From Pseudomonadota bacterium (GTDB taxonomy: Bacteria > Pseudomonadota > Alphaproteobacteria > Rhizobiales > Beijerinckiaceae), in assembly GCA_021813805.1 (NCBI GenBank), contig JAKAJL010000014.1:1-64000 (forward strand): a stretch of DNA of 64,000 bases. Reading direction: 5' to 3'. Below the pieces are notes generated by a model, which saw nothing but the letters and a program-made list of their open reading frames with translations, ran no database searches and had not been told where the DNA came from. Below are positions 10,066-20,178 of this stretch, piece after piece. Each line of letters starts with the position of its first letter. Position 1 is the first letter of the stretch. A program made the translations under genes and the position numbers.

Positions 10066-10341
10066 CTACATGCGATATTGCTGAAGGCGGGTCGTGCGCA
10101 GGCCGGCGAGGCCGTGCTGGTCGATCGACATCTGCCAGGACAGGAATTCGTCCACCGTCAGGGTGTAGCGGCTACAGGCTTCCTCCAGCGAAAGCAGGCC
10201 GCCGCGCACAGCGGCGACGACTTCTGCCTTGCGACGGATGACCCACCTTTTGGTCGAGGGCGGGGGAAGGTCGGCGACGGTCAACGGACTGCCATCTGGC
10301 CCGATGACATATTTGACCCTCGGACGGTGGGGCTCGGTCAT
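10066..10341 (-). CDS. sciP: SciP, small CtrA inhibitory protein (DUF1153)
   Basis: SciP binds CtrA and blocks its activation of promoters late in the cell cycle (known in Caulobacter). The 91-residue sequence carries the near-invariant family segments RPRVKYVIGPDGSPLT, DLPPPSTKRWVIRRKAEVV and CSRYTLTVDEFLSWQ, the last two forming a helix-turn-helix-like fold. The track uses an upstream GTG at 10350; ATG at 10341 fits the family start MTEPHRPRVKY better. The gene lies 2.1 kb from ctrA. Confidence 0.93.
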   Translation of the reverse strand: MTEPHRPRVKYVIGPDGSPLTVADLPPPSTKRWVIRRKAEVVAAVRGGLLSLEEACSRYTLTVDEFLSWQMSIDQHGLAGLRTTRLQQYRM

Positions 10342-10777
10342 GCTGAACACTCACTTACGCGAAGAACCCTGACTTGAGCGCCGCCACCCTGATGCAGGCG
10401 TCCGAAGCCGGCCGCCGGGCGTTTCGCTCTACAACACGACCGTAGCGCGATGGGTTTAAGAAACGCCTAAGCTGATCGCTTGTAAATCGTTGTTTGAACG
10501 TAAGTTTCTTGCCAAATTCTTAGCGGGGAGACTAAAATGTCCTGCTTCGGAACAGCTACGAGGGCGCCGTTAACCATTCAGTCGCTCTTGGGCGGGGCCG
10601 GCGCGGTAGAATTCCGCCAGGATCACTTTTCCGGGAGGCGGGTTGCGCGTCCCGCGCCAAATTCATTGAAAAGCCATACGCGAGGGCCTATTGAAGAACG
10701 CCCGGCCCGCAAGGCCGAGCGCCGCGCCTTTCCGCGCCGGGCGTCGCATCTCAGGAGTTTCGCGGGATCCCGCTTTC
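10342..10777. other. Intergenic stretch between sciP and mnmA
   Basis: No firm gene. A TTAACCAT element (10570-10577) could be a CtrA half-site. ATG at 10537 has a good GGGGAGAC ribosome site, but the frame that follows runs into mnmA as an arginine-rich translation with no family resemblance. The region is locally AT-rich around 10450-10540, as expected for promoters. Confidence 0.45.
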
Positions 10778-11980
10778 ATGAACGTCGGTTCGCAGCCTCT
10801 CAACAGCCTCGACCTGCCGGGAGCGCCGGAAAATTGCCGCGTGGTCGTCGCCATGTCGGGCGGCGTCGATTCCTCGGTGGTCGCGGCCCTGCTCAAGGAG
10901 CAGGGCTATGACGTGGTCGGCGTCACCATGCAGCTTTACGACCACGGCGCGGCCGAGCACCGCCCGGGTTCGTGCTGCGCGGGCCAGGACATTTACGACG
11001 CCCGCCAAGCCGCCGCCCTGATCGGCATTCCGCATTATGTGCTCGATTACGAGACGCGGTTCCGCGACAAGGTGATCGACGCCTTCGCGCAATCCTACGC
11101 CGAAGGCGAAACGCCGATCCCCTGCGTGACCTGCAACCAGGAACTGAAGTTCACCGATCTGTTCGATGTCGCGCGCGACCTCGGCGCCGCCGCGCTGGCC
11201 ACCGGACATTATATTTCCTCGCGCAAGGACGGGGACGCACGCGCGCTTTTCCGCGCCCGCGACCCCGACCGCGACCAGAGCTATTTCCTGTTCGCCACGA
11301 CCCGCGAGCAATTGCAGATGCTGCGCTTTCCGCTCGGCGAAATGACCAAGCCCGAGGTGCGCGAGCACGCCCGCCGCTTCGGCCTGCCCAACGCCGACAA
11401 GCCGGACAGCCAGGACATCTGCTTCGTGCCGACTGGGCGCTATTCCGACATTGTTGAAAAGCTGGCGCCGCAGGCGGCCCAGCCCGGCGAAATCGTCCAT
11501 GTTGACGGTCGTGTGCTGGGGCGCCATTCAGGGGTGATGCATTTCACCATCGGCCAGAGGCGGGGCCTCGGGCTCGGCGCGGCGGCGGCGAGCGCGGGCG
11601 AGCCGCTTTTCGTGGTCAGGATCGAGGCGGCGAAGGCGCGGGTCACCGTGGGGCCGCGCTCGGCGCTCGCCACCCGGCGCGTGGCGCTGCGCGACGTCAA
11701 CTGGATCGGTCCCGGCCAGCTTGAGGAGGCCGCGCGCGCGGGCCGCGAGATCGCGGTGCGGGTGCGCTCGACCCGTCCGCCGGCGCCGGCGCTGCTCGAA
11801 TGGCGCGACGGTCAGATCTGGGTCGAATTCGTCGATGACGAGAGCGGCGTCGCCCCCGGCCAGGCCTGCGTGTTCTACGACAGCGCCGAGCCGCGCGCCC
11901 GCGTGCTCGGCGGCGGCTTCATCCGCGGCGCGGAAGCGGCGACGTCTCTCGCGCCCACCCCGCGCGCCGCCGCCGGATGA
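10778..11980 (+). CDS. mnmA: tRNA-specific 2-thiouridylase MnmA
   Basis: MnmA places the 2-thio group on U34 of Glu, Lys and Gln tRNAs. The PP-loop SGGVDS is at residues 27-32, the first catalytic cysteine is in [11 protein letters not shown] and the second in [26 protein letters not shown] near the C-terminal third is the family tRNA-contact motif. The track starts at 10691; ATG at 10778 gives the usual short lead before the PP-loop and a 400-residue protein. The stop overlaps pmtA (ATGA), so the two are co-transcribed. Confidence 0.94.
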   Translation: MNVGSQPLNSLDLPGAPENCRVVVAMSGGVDSSVVAALLKEQGYDVVGVTMQLYDHGAAEHRPGSCCAGQDIYDARQAAALIGIPHYVLDYETRFRDKVIDAFAQSYAEGETPIPCVTCNQELKFTDLFDVARDLGAAALATGHYISSRKDGDARALFRARDPDRDQSYFLFATTREQLQMLRFPLGEMTKPEVREHARRFGLPNADKPDSQDICFVPTGRYSDIVEKLAPQAAQPGEIVHVDGRVLGRHSGVMHFTIGQRRGLGLGAAAASAGEPLFVVRIEAAKARVTVGPRSALATRRVALRDVNWIGPGQLEEAARAGREIAVRVRSTRPPAPALLEWRDGQIWVEFVDDESGVAPGQACVFYDSAEPRARVLGGGFIRGAEAATSLAPTPRAAAG

Positions 11981-12636
11981 CGGAAGTCCGCCGCGAAATC
12001 GCGCAGCTGGAAAATGCGCATGTCGAAGAGGCCTACGCCCGCTGGGCGCCGGTCTATGACCTGTTTTTCGCCGCGGTCATGGCGCCGGGGCGGCGCGCGG
12101 CGGTCGCCGCCGCGCAAAGGCGGGGCGGGCTGATCCTCGACGTCGGCGTCGGCACCGGTCTCGAACTGCCGATGTTCGACCGGAAAGTCTCGGTTGTCGG
12201 CGTCGATCTGTCCGAGCCGATGCTGCGCCGCGCGCAGACGCGCGCGGCGCGCGAAAAGCTGCGGCAGGTCGCGGGGCTTTGCGTGATGGACGCCACCCGT
12301 CTCGCCTTCCCGTCCGGCCATTTCGATTCAGTGGTCGCGCCTTATGTGCTGACGGTCGTTCCCGATCCGGCGGCGACGCTCGACGAACTGGCGCGGGTGG
12401 TCAAGCCGGGGGGAGAGATCGTCCTGGTCAATCATGTCGGGGCGGAAAAAGGGCCGATCGCCTGGGTCGAATCCTGGCTCGGCAGGAAATCCGCTTCGCT
12501 CGGCTGGCGCCCGGAATTCCCCTGGGCGATCCTCGGAGACTGGATCGCCGCCCGAGCGGACCTGCGCCTCGTGGAGCGCCGACATATCGCGCCGCTCGGG
12601 CTTTTCACGCTGTCGCGAATCGAGCGGATTAAATAG
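11977..12636 (+). CDS. pmtA: Phosphatidylethanolamine N-methyltransferase, PmtA type
   Basis: This SAM-dependent enzyme methylates phosphatidylethanolamine towards phosphatidylcholine. The 219-residue sequence follows the Rhodobacter-type PmtA pattern: [16 protein letters not shown] motif [60 protein letters not shown] and LGWRPEFPW. The start is coupled to mnmA through an ATGA. Motifs are seen; the substrate is inferred from similarity, and a related small-molecule methyltransferase cannot be fully excluded. Confidence 0.8.
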   Translation: MTEVRREIAQLENAHVEEAYARWAPVYDLFFAAVMAPGRRAAVAAAQRRGGLILDVGVGTGLELPMFDRKVSVVGVDLSEPMLRRAQTRAAREKLRQVAGLCVMDATRLAFPSGHFDSVVAPYVLTVVPDPAATLDELARVVKPGGEIVLVNHVGAEKGPIAWVESWLGRKSASLGWRPEFPWAILGDWIAARADLRLVERRHIAPLGLFTLSRIERIK

Positions 12637-12646
12637 TCCCGCTTTC

Positions 12647-12676
12647 TTGACAATCGAGGAAGCGGCGGACTATAGA
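12647..12676 (+). promoter_or_regulatory. Sigma-70-type promoter for tRNA-Met
   Basis: TTGACA (12647-12652) and TATAGA (12671-12676) are separated by 18 bases, ending 68 bases before the mature tRNA start. It is a consensus-like housekeeping promoter directly after pmtA. Confidence 0.7.
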
Positions 12677-12743
12677 CCGCCCACTTGAAGCGCGGCGCGT
12701 CCGCGCATTGAGGACTTGAGGCGCGGCATTGCCGCGTTTCGGG

Positions 12744-12820
12744 GGCGGAGTAGCTCAGCCGGCTAGAGCAGAGGAATCATAATCCTTGTGTCGGGGGTTC
12801 GAGTCCCTCCTCCGCTACCA
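12744..12820 (+). tRNA. tRNA-Met (CAT), elongator
   Basis: The 77 bases fold as a cloverleaf. The acceptor arm GGCGGAG pairs with CTCCGCT (one G-U), and the D arm holds AGCTCAGCCGGCTAGAGC. The anticodon loop ATCATAA is closed by AGGA/TCCT, giving anticodon CAT. The T arm is GGGGG-TTCGAGT-CCCTC, and CCA is encoded. The overall sequence matches alphaproteobacterial elongator tRNA-Met; a tRNA-Ile2 with modified CAT is less likely. Confidence 0.93.
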
Positions 12821-12894
12821 ATCTCGCCAAGGCGGCGAATTAGTGAGCAAAATAAACTGCTTGAAACGGCGGTAGCGAGTCGCGCTGTCGTTTC

Positions 12895-13251
12895 ATGCCC
12901 AGGCGCCGTCTCTCATTCTGGGAGAGCGGACCTTTGGCCCTACTCAGTATTCTTCTCCGCCGCGACGGTCGCTATTGCCTTCAGGCGCGCATGCCCGTCA
13001 CGGCCGGAGCGATCTGCGGATCGCGCGTGTTCCGCTCCGCGCTCGAGACCTCGTCCTTCAGGAGGGCGCGGCGCCGCGTCTCGCTTTGCCTGTCGTGGTT
13101 CGTGGACGCGAAGGACCGTCCAGAAATCGCCTCGCACGGCGTCTCGCTGCTGCGCCAGATTTCGATCGAGCTTGAACGAGGTTTCCCGTTCGAGGGCGGC
13201 GTCCTCGCCGCGCGAGCGACGCTGGAGCGTTACGTCCCCGCAGGCGGCTGA
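12895..13251 (+). pseudogene. Truncated tyrosine-integrase N-terminal domain
   Basis: This 118-codon frame starts 75 bases after tRNA-Met. Its core (ILLRRDGRYCLQARMP, then FRSALETSSFRRARRRVSLCLSWF) follows the pattern of the N-terminal domain of proteobacterial tyrosine recombinases that use tRNA genes as attachment sites: R-x-G-R-Y-x-L-Q-x-R-x-P, then x-R-x-A-L-x-T-x-x-F-R-x-A-R. The catalytic domain with its R...H-x-x-R...Y residues is missing, since the frame stops at 13251. It is therefore read as the remnant of an integrated element. The pattern match is from memory and moderate; an unrelated short ORF is possible. Confidence 0.45.
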
Positions 13252-13645
13252 CCGAGCGCCGGGGCGCCGGCCTCGCCCCGGACAGGCCGGTCCCGGCTTC
13301 ACCGGAAAATGGAAGCCGTTCGTCGAAGAAAACCAGACCGGCGAAAAGGCGCATCAGGCGAAATCTACCGGCGACGCGTCCAGCTCGGGCTTCGCCGCCG
13401 GCTGGAGGCGCGACTAGAATGAAAGCCGACCCCACTCCGGTCTCGGATGGCGCACGCGGTTCGCGTTCGCCAATGCGTTCCCCGGGCGTGGGCCGGCGCG
13501 AAGCCGTCAGCCTTGCTCCAGCCCACGATATTCGCCGCTCCCGAAAGGACTCAACCGTCAGGGCGAACTCAGAGCCGAATAAAGTTGGTGGCAATGTTGA
13601 TGACGATGCGGGGTCCTTTTCAGGCGCGGCGTTTTCCATCGGGAA
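13252..13645. other. Non-coding stretch after the integrase stub
   Basis: About 390 bases with no supported gene. Frames on both strands are Arg/Pro/Ala-rich and resemble no family. It marks the edge between the tRNA-linked housekeeping flank and the denitrification block, and could hold decayed integrase sequence, though no catalytic motif was found in any frame. Confidence 0.45.
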
Positions 13646-14650
13646 TTATACCCCGCGCCGCCGGCGCCTCGAGGCGGCTTCGATCGGGGTCCGGTCAGAC
13701 CATCGGACCACGCGTCCATCCATGTCCGCAGCCCAGGCGGCGGCGCCGGGAAAGGCGGCAAGGATGGCGCGAATCTTCTCACGCGGCGCGACATAGAGCG
13801 CCGTGGAGAGCGCGTCGGCGACGACGGCTGACGGCGCGTGCGCGGTGAGCCACGCCCAATGACGGGCCGGCCGGCCCGTCCGCGGGTCGAACAGGTGATG
13901 GTCGCCATTATGGGCAAAGACCATTCCCGACGCCGCCGAGGTCGCCAGGGCGCCGCCCGCGAGCCGGATCGCATCGCGCTTGTTCGGCAGGTCGACTTTC
14001 CAAAAGCCCTGCTTCGGCGTCCCGATGGCGCGCATTTCTCCCAGATCGACGAACACGCGGTCGAAGCCGCGCCGTTTGAGGATTTCCACGCCGCGATCGG
14101 TCACATAGCCTTGCGCCACGCCGTTGAGGGTCACGCGCCGATGATCGCGCAAGTCGATCCTGTCGGCGTCGAACATTATTCCGTCGAATCCCACTTTCAG
14201 GCGCGCCGCGTCGAAATCCGGTCCGTATGGCGCCGCGCGGTCGAGGTTTCGCTTGTACCAGCCGATAAAAAAATCCCAGAGCGGCTGGACGGTCGGGTCG
14301 AACAGGCCGCCGCTTGCCTTGTGGACTCGGGCGCAGAGGTCGAGAACCGACAGGAAATCCAGGGAGGGCGAGACAAGCCGCCCCTCGGCGTTGAGGCGCG
14401 AAATCTCGGAATCGGCGCGCGAAAGACTGAAAATCCGCTCAAGCCGCTCGATCTCCGCCATGATTTCGGCGACCGCCGCTTCAGGCGCCGCCGCGCCCCG
14501 TCCGGCGAAAAGCAGCCGGACCTGCGCGCCCATCGCCGCGCCGCGCCATTCGCGCGTCGCCGTCGTCGCGCCTCCGCCGAAACAGGTCGCCCCCGCTCCG
14601 AGAGCGAAAAGAGTGAGCACGCGCCGCCGCGTCGGTTTGGCTTCAACCAT
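13646..14650 (-). CDS. nirX: ApbE-family FAD:protein FMN transferase, NirX-like
   Basis: ApbE-type enzymes attach FMN covalently to a Thr of partner proteins in the periplasm; the natural partner here is the adjacent NirI. The twin-arginine export signal RRRVLTLFALGAGATC is at the N-terminus. Family motifs are MGAQVRLLF, FSLSRADSEISRLNAEG, VAQGYVTDRGVEILKRRG, VFVDLGEMRAIG and ATSAASG. The length of 334 residues is normal. The gene overlaps nirI by 8 bases. The order nirX-nirI divergent from nirS is that of Paracoccus, hence NirX rather than NosX; the two are homologues and sequence reading alone cannot split them. Confidence 0.82.
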   Translation of the reverse strand: MVEAKPTRRRVLTLFALGAGATCFGGGATTATREWRGAAMGAQVRLLFAGRGAAAPEAAVAEIMAEIERLERIFSLSRADSEISRLNAEGRLVSPSLDFLSVLDLCARVHKASGGLFDPTVQPLWDFFIGWYKRNLDRAAPYGPDFDAARLKVGFDGIMFDADRIDLRDHRRVTLNGVAQGYVTDRGVEILKRRGFDRVFVDLGEMRAIGTPKQGFWKVDLPNKRDAIRLAGGALATSAASGMVFAHNGDHHLFDPRTGRPARHWAWLTAHAPSAVVADALSTALYVAPREKIRAILAAFPGAAAWAADMDGRVVRWSDRTPIEAASRRRRRGV

Positions 14651-16694
14651 CGCCCGCCTCCTTTTGGCTCGCGGCCATCGCCTCCAGCGCCTGGCGCCGC
14701 GCCTCGCGTCCTGCGAGCCCCTTGCAGACCTTGGGGTCGTGGTACATCGATTGGCAGTTCAGGCAGTAGATGCATTCGTTCGGGCTGATGACCCCCAGCG
14801 GATTGATCGCCTGCACCGGGCATTTGACCGCGCATTGCCGGCATTCGCGCCCGCATTGCGGCCGCCGTTTCAGCCAGTCGAAAATATGCATCCGCGCCGG
14901 CAGGGCGAGGGCGCCGCCCAGCGGACAGAGATAACGGCAATAGGCCCGGCGCACGAACAGGCCGGCGGCGAGCGTGACGACGGCGTAAAGCACGAAGGGC
15001 CACGGACGCATGAAATGCAAAGCGATCACCGTCTTGAAGGGTTCGGCCTCGGCCGCGCGGAAAGCGTCGTCCATGCTGTTGAGCGAAATGGCGAGAATAG
15101 CAAGAAAAACCAGATACTTGATCATTCCAAGGCGTTCGTGGACGCCCCAGGGCGGCTCCCATTGCCTCACGCCCAGACGCCGCGCGGCCTCATTCAGAAG
15201 CTCCTGCAAGGCGCCGAAGGGGCAGAGCCAGCCGCAGAACACGCCACGTCCCCAGAACAGCATGGCAAGCGCGACGAAGCTCCACAGGATGAAAATCATC
15301 GGATCGAGGAGGAACAGCTCCCATTTGAATTCGCCGCGCACGGCGTGCACGAAAGTGACGACCTGCACCACCGACAATTGGGCCTTGGCGTAAAGGCCGA
15401 GAAAGATCAGCGTCAAACCGAGAAAGATGATGCGCGTCCACCGGTACAGGAGGAGATGTTGGACGAACCGGTCCTGAAACAGCAATATGCCGAACAGCGC
15501 CGCGAGCATGGCCACCAGCGCGACGATCTCGGCGGCGCGGGCTCGCCAGATTTGCATCCACAACTCGGATTCGCCGGGCGTCGGCGGGGCGACATAAGAG
15601 GCGGGAAGCCTCCCGTCGAGGAAGAAGGTCGCGCTTTGCTCCTGGCCGTCTGGCGTGTGGCGCGTCAGCATCAGGGCGATGCGGAAGGGCCGCGTGGGAT
15701 CGAAGCCCGAGGCGGCGGGCAGGATGAACAGCGCCTTTTCGCGCAGATCCGGCGCGTCGGGCGTCGCCAGTTCGTCGAGGTCGCGATGCATCGCCTTGGT
15801 CAGGCGAATCGTCCTGCCGCCCTGGGCGATCGCCACATGCTCGAAAACGCCCGAGCTTCGCCAGTTCCCGCCGAGAATCGACAGAAGTCCACGCGAGCCG
15901 ACGAACAGGATATTGTCCTCGGGCCCGATGTTTCCCGAAAGCGAATCGAAGATGCGCCGGCCAAACAGATTGCGTCCGATTCCGGCCGGCGTCGCAAGCG
16001 CCGCATAGGCTTCGATGAGCAACTGGCCAGGCTCCTCGGCGCGCGCGCCCACGGAGTCGGCGAATTCCTTTTCCAGGACGCGGCGCTCAAAAATCGCGCC
16101 CTGCTTTTCCAGCGCGCGCCAATCCGCGGGCTCGAACTTCTCGCGCAGGATTTTGCCGCCGCCGAGTTCGCCGACCGCGCGCGCCACCACCCGCGCGCCG
16201 CGCACGACGGCGTCGCGAAAGACGCTGCTCGACACCGTCGCTCCCGCCAGAATGGGAACGCGGCCCTTCGCCCCGGAAATGGCGATATGCGACAAATCCC
16301 TGATGTCGAGCCCACGCAGGCTCGCCACGAAATCGTCGAGCTGTTTCTTGGAAATGCCGATGATCAGGATCGGCTCGTCCTGCCGGATCAATCTGGCGGC
16401 GACGACTTTCAAATCGGCGTCGAGCGCAACGTAAATATCGACCGGCTGTCCCGAATAGCCGACCGAATGAATGAGCGTCCAGGTCGAAAAGGCCCAGCCC
16501 AACGGCGCGCCGTTGGCGCGCGCCTCGACAAAGGAGGCGCCGTCCTTCCGTCGCGCCTCGACGTCAACGGAAACGCCTTGGCGCGCAAAGGCCGACCGTG
16601 CGAACGCCTCCAGCTCCTGCGCCGCCGCGACGCGCGCGCATCCCAGCGCCATCACGCACAGGATCATGATCCTGAGGTAAATTCTCCGCGCCAT
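14643..16694 (-). CDS. nirI: NosR/NirI-family membrane flavo-iron-sulfur protein, NirI-like
   Basis: This 683-residue inner-membrane protein is needed in Paracoccus for nirS expression or activity (NirI), with a homologue NosR for N2O reductase. From the N-terminus it has a signal peptide (MARRIYLRIMILCVMALG), a periplasmic FMN-binding domain with the flavin-attachment motif AGATVSS near residues 190-200, and several membrane helices. CGWLCPFGALQELLNE and a C-terminal polyferredoxin part follow (CGRECRQCAVKCPV and CIYCLNCQSMY). ATG at 16694 with GGAGAGG upstream is preferred to the longer track start at 16736. The position facing nirS supports NirI; the nos block has no NosR of its own. Confidence 0.83.
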   Translation of the reverse strand: MARRIYLRIMILCVMALGCARVAAAQELEAFARSAFARQGVSVDVEARRKDGASFVEARANGAPLGWAFSTWTLIHSVGYSGQPVDIYVALDADLKVVAARLIRQDEPILIIGISKKQLDDFVASLRGLDIRDLSHIAISGAKGRVPILAGATVSSSVFRDAVVRGARVVARAVGELGGGKILREKFEPADWRALEKQGAIFERRVLEKEFADSVGARAEEPGQLLIEAYAALATPAGIGRNLFGRRIFDSLSGNIGPEDNILFVGSRGLLSILGGNWRSSGVFEHVAIAQGGRTIRLTKAMHRDLDELATPDAPDLREKALFILPAASGFDPTRPFRIALMLTRHTPDGQEQSATFFLDGRLPASYVAPPTPGESELWMQIWRARAAEIVALVAMLAALFGILLFQDRFVQHLLLYRWTRIIFLGLTLIFLGLYAKAQLSVVQVVTFVHAVRGEFKWELFLLDPMIFILWSFVALAMLFWGRGVFCGWLCPFGALQELLNEAARRLGVRQWEPPWGVHERLGMIKYLVFLAILAISLNSMDDAFRAAEAEPFKTVIALHFMRPWPFVLYAVVTLAAGLFVRRAYCRYLCPLGGALALPARMHIFDWLKRRPQCGRECRQCAVKCPVQAINPLGVISPNECIYCLNCQSMYHDPKVCKGLAGREARRQALEAMAASQKEAGDG

Positions 16695-16753
16695 CGCCTC
16701 TCCGCCACAGCCCCTCGGCCTGCATCCTATCACCACATCCGCTGGGCAAGAGC

Positions 16754-16798
16754 CTTGACTTCGGTTAGAAGTGGCAAAGCTCCCTAACCAAAGTCAAG
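16754..16798. promoter_or_regulatory. Mirror-image pair of FNR/NNR-like boxes between nirI and nirS
   Basis: CTTGACTTCGGTTAG and CTAACCAAAGTCAAG are inverted repeats of 15 bases with one mismatch, 15 bases apart. Each arm contains a 14-base FNR/NNR-like box with one perfect outer half-site: TTGAC-TTCG-GTTAG (16755-16768) and CTAAC-CAAA-GTCAA (16784-16797). Box centres are about 67 bases from the nirI ATG and 64 from the nirS ATG, in line with the boxes before norC and sco. It probably drives both divergent units. Confidence 0.6.
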
Positions 16799-16809
16799 GT
16801 AGGCCTTGA

Positions 16810-18615
<1,806 letters not shown>

Positions 18616-18623
18616 CCTTGACG

Positions 18624-18652
18624 GCGGCGGAGGGCGCCTCGCCCCCCGCCGC
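18624..18652 (+). other. Strong GC hairpin directly after nirS
   Basis: GCGGCGGAGGGCG and CGCCCCCCGCCGC form a 13-base-pair stem with one mismatch and a three-base loop, starting 9 bases after the nirS stop. No T-run follows, so it looks more like an mRNA-stabilising or processing element than a full terminator. Confidence 0.55.
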
Positions 18653-18675
18653 GACGCCGTTTCCGGGAGCAGCGA

Positions 18676-18987
18676 ATGGCCAAGGGCGCGGCCCTTCTGA
18701 CGATGATCGCCCTGCTCCCGCCGGCCTGTGCTGCGGCCCAACAGCCGCGAGACAAGCTCGTTTCGCTGGTGCGTCAGGACTGCGGTTCGTGCCATGGCCT
18801 CACGCTCAAGGGCGGACTGGGACCAGCGCTCCTGCCGCCGAATCTCGCCGGCAAGAGCGTCGAGGGGCTGGCCGCGATCATTCTCGACGGCGTCCCCGGC
18901 ACGCCCATGCCGCCGTGGCGCGGCGAATTGAGTCCCGAGGACGCGCGCTGGATCGCGCAAGAGCTGAAGGAGGGCTTTCCGCAGTGA
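18676..18987 (+). CDS. nirC: Cytochrome c55X NirC
   Basis: This small periplasmic c-type cytochrome (103 residues) has a signal peptide (LLTMIALLPPACAAA) and one heme site CGSCH, followed by GPALLPPNLAGKSVEGLAAIILDGVPGTPMPPW, whose Met can be the second heme ligand. NirC is an electron donor to NirS or takes part in heme d1 maturation. Its position between nirS and nirF is the usual one. The stop overlaps the GTG start of nirF. Confidence 0.9.
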   Translation: MAKGAALLTMIALLPPACAAAQQPRDKLVSLVRQDCGSCHGLTLKGGLGPALLPPNLAGKSVEGLAAIILDGVPGTPMPPWRGELSPEDARWIAQELKEGFPQ

Positions 18988-20177
18988 AACGCAGGGCCTT
19001 TCTGGGGGCGGGCCTGGCGGCCGGCGCCCTGTTCGCCTCCAATGCGGGCGGGCGCGCGGAAGAGCCGGCGCCGCGGGCGACCGGCTGTCTCGGTCTGATC
19101 GTCGAGCGCGCCTCGGGCTCGGTCCTTCTCATCGACAATGTCCGGCGCGCTGCGCTCGGCCGCATCGAAGGTCTTGGCGACCTTTCGCACGCGACCGCCG
19201 TCTTCTCCCCCTGCGAGCGCTATGCCTATGTCTTCGGCCGCGACGGCGGCCTGACTAAGCTGGACCTGCTCGAAAGCCGCATCGAAAAGCGCGTCTTGCA
19301 GTCGGGCAATTCCATCGGCGGCGCCATTTCCGACGACGGCCGGCTGATCGCGGTCGCCAATTACACGCCCGGCGGCGTCAACATTTTTGACGCCGACGCC
19401 CTGGCGCAAGCCGCTTCCATCCCCGCGCTCGGCGCCGACGGCAAAGCCTCGAAAACCGTCGGCATCGTGCCGCTGCCGGGCCGGCGCTTCATTTTCTCGC
19501 TCTATGACGCGGGCGAAATCTGGATCGCCGATTTCGGCGACGGCGCGACCCCGAAGCTGACCAAATTCGCAAATGCGGGCCGTCTGCCTTACGACGGCAA
19601 CGTCACCTCCGACGCACGGCATTACCTCGCCGGCCTGTTCGGCGAGGACGGCTTCGCTCACATCGATTTGTGGGCGCCGGAACTCAAATGCGAGCGCGTG
19701 GCCCAGAATTATTTCGGCGGCCAGCAGCGCTTGCCGGTCTATAAAATGCCGCATCTGGAAGGCTGGGGCCAATCGGCCGGCGAACTTCTGCTGCCGGCCT
19801 GCGGCGCCCATGAGGTCCTGGCCATCGACCTCCAGACCATGGCTTTGAAAAAGCGCATCCCGACCCATGGCCAGCCGGTCTTTTGCGTCGCGCGGCCGGA
19901 CGGGCGCGAGGTCTGGGTCAATTTCGCCCATCCGCTCAACGACATCGTGCAGATCATCGACGTCCCGACGCTGGACGTCGTCCATTCCTTCGCGCCCGGT
20001 CCCGGCGTGATGCATCTAGAATTCACGCCGCGCGGCAATGAAATCTGGATTTCCGCGCGCGACGCCGACCGCGTCGTGGTGATGGACGTGCGGCGGCGGG
20101 AAAAGATCGCGGAAATTCCGGCGCAGAAACCGTCCGGCATTCTCTTCGCGTCCCGCGCGCACCGGCTGGGGGGCTGA
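18984..20177 (+). CDS. nirF: Heme d1 biosynthesis protein NirF
   Basis: NirF is a periplasmic propeller protein that acts late in heme d1 formation, before NirN. The track frame opens at 18612, but the true start is GTG at 18984, overlapping the nirC stop (GTGA). This gives a twin-arginine export signal MKRRAFLGAGLAAGALFAS and a 397-residue protein. The mature part is related to the d1 domain of NirS (VAVANYTPGGVNIFDADAL, HIDLWAPELKCERV). NirF in some species is a lipoprotein; here no lipobox is obvious. Confidence 0.9.
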   Translation: MKRRAFLGAGLAAGALFASNAGGRAEEPAPRATGCLGLIVERASGSVLLIDNVRRAALGRIEGLGDLSHATAVFSPCERYAYVFGRDGGLTKLDLLESRIEKRVLQSGNSIGGAISDDGRLIAVANYTPGGVNIFDADALAQAASIPALGADGKASKTVGIVPLPGRRFIFSLYDAGEIWIADFGDGATPKLTKFANAGRLPYDGNVTSDARHYLAGLFGEDGFAHIDLWAPELKCERVAQNYFGGQQRLPVYKMPHLEGWGQSAGELLLPACGAHEVLAIDLQTMALKKRIPTHGQPVFCVARPDGREVWVNFAHPLNDIVQIIDVPTLDVVHSFAPGPGVMHLEFTPRGNEIWISARDADRVVVMDVRRREKIAEIPAQKPSGILFASRAHRLGG

Positions 20178-20178
20178 C

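Noticed and set aside
10537-10911. Plus-strand ORF with a good ribosome site before mnmA
   Set aside because: The GGGGAGAC site is attractive, but the translation is Arg-rich, has no family and overlaps the mnmA start in another frame.
12788-13417. 209-residue plus-strand ORF starting inside tRNA-Met
   Set aside because: It overlaps the tRNA and the integrase-like frame and shows only low-complexity Arg/Ser sequence.
13419-13974. ORFs on both strands around the nirX 3-prime end
   Set aside because: They are out-of-frame readings of nirX and the gap next to it; no motifs.
14253-16787. 844-residue plus-strand ORF opposite nirI and nirX
   Set aside because: The sense strand encodes the clear NirI and NirX proteins; the antisense translation is rich in Arg, Gln and Asp with no motif.
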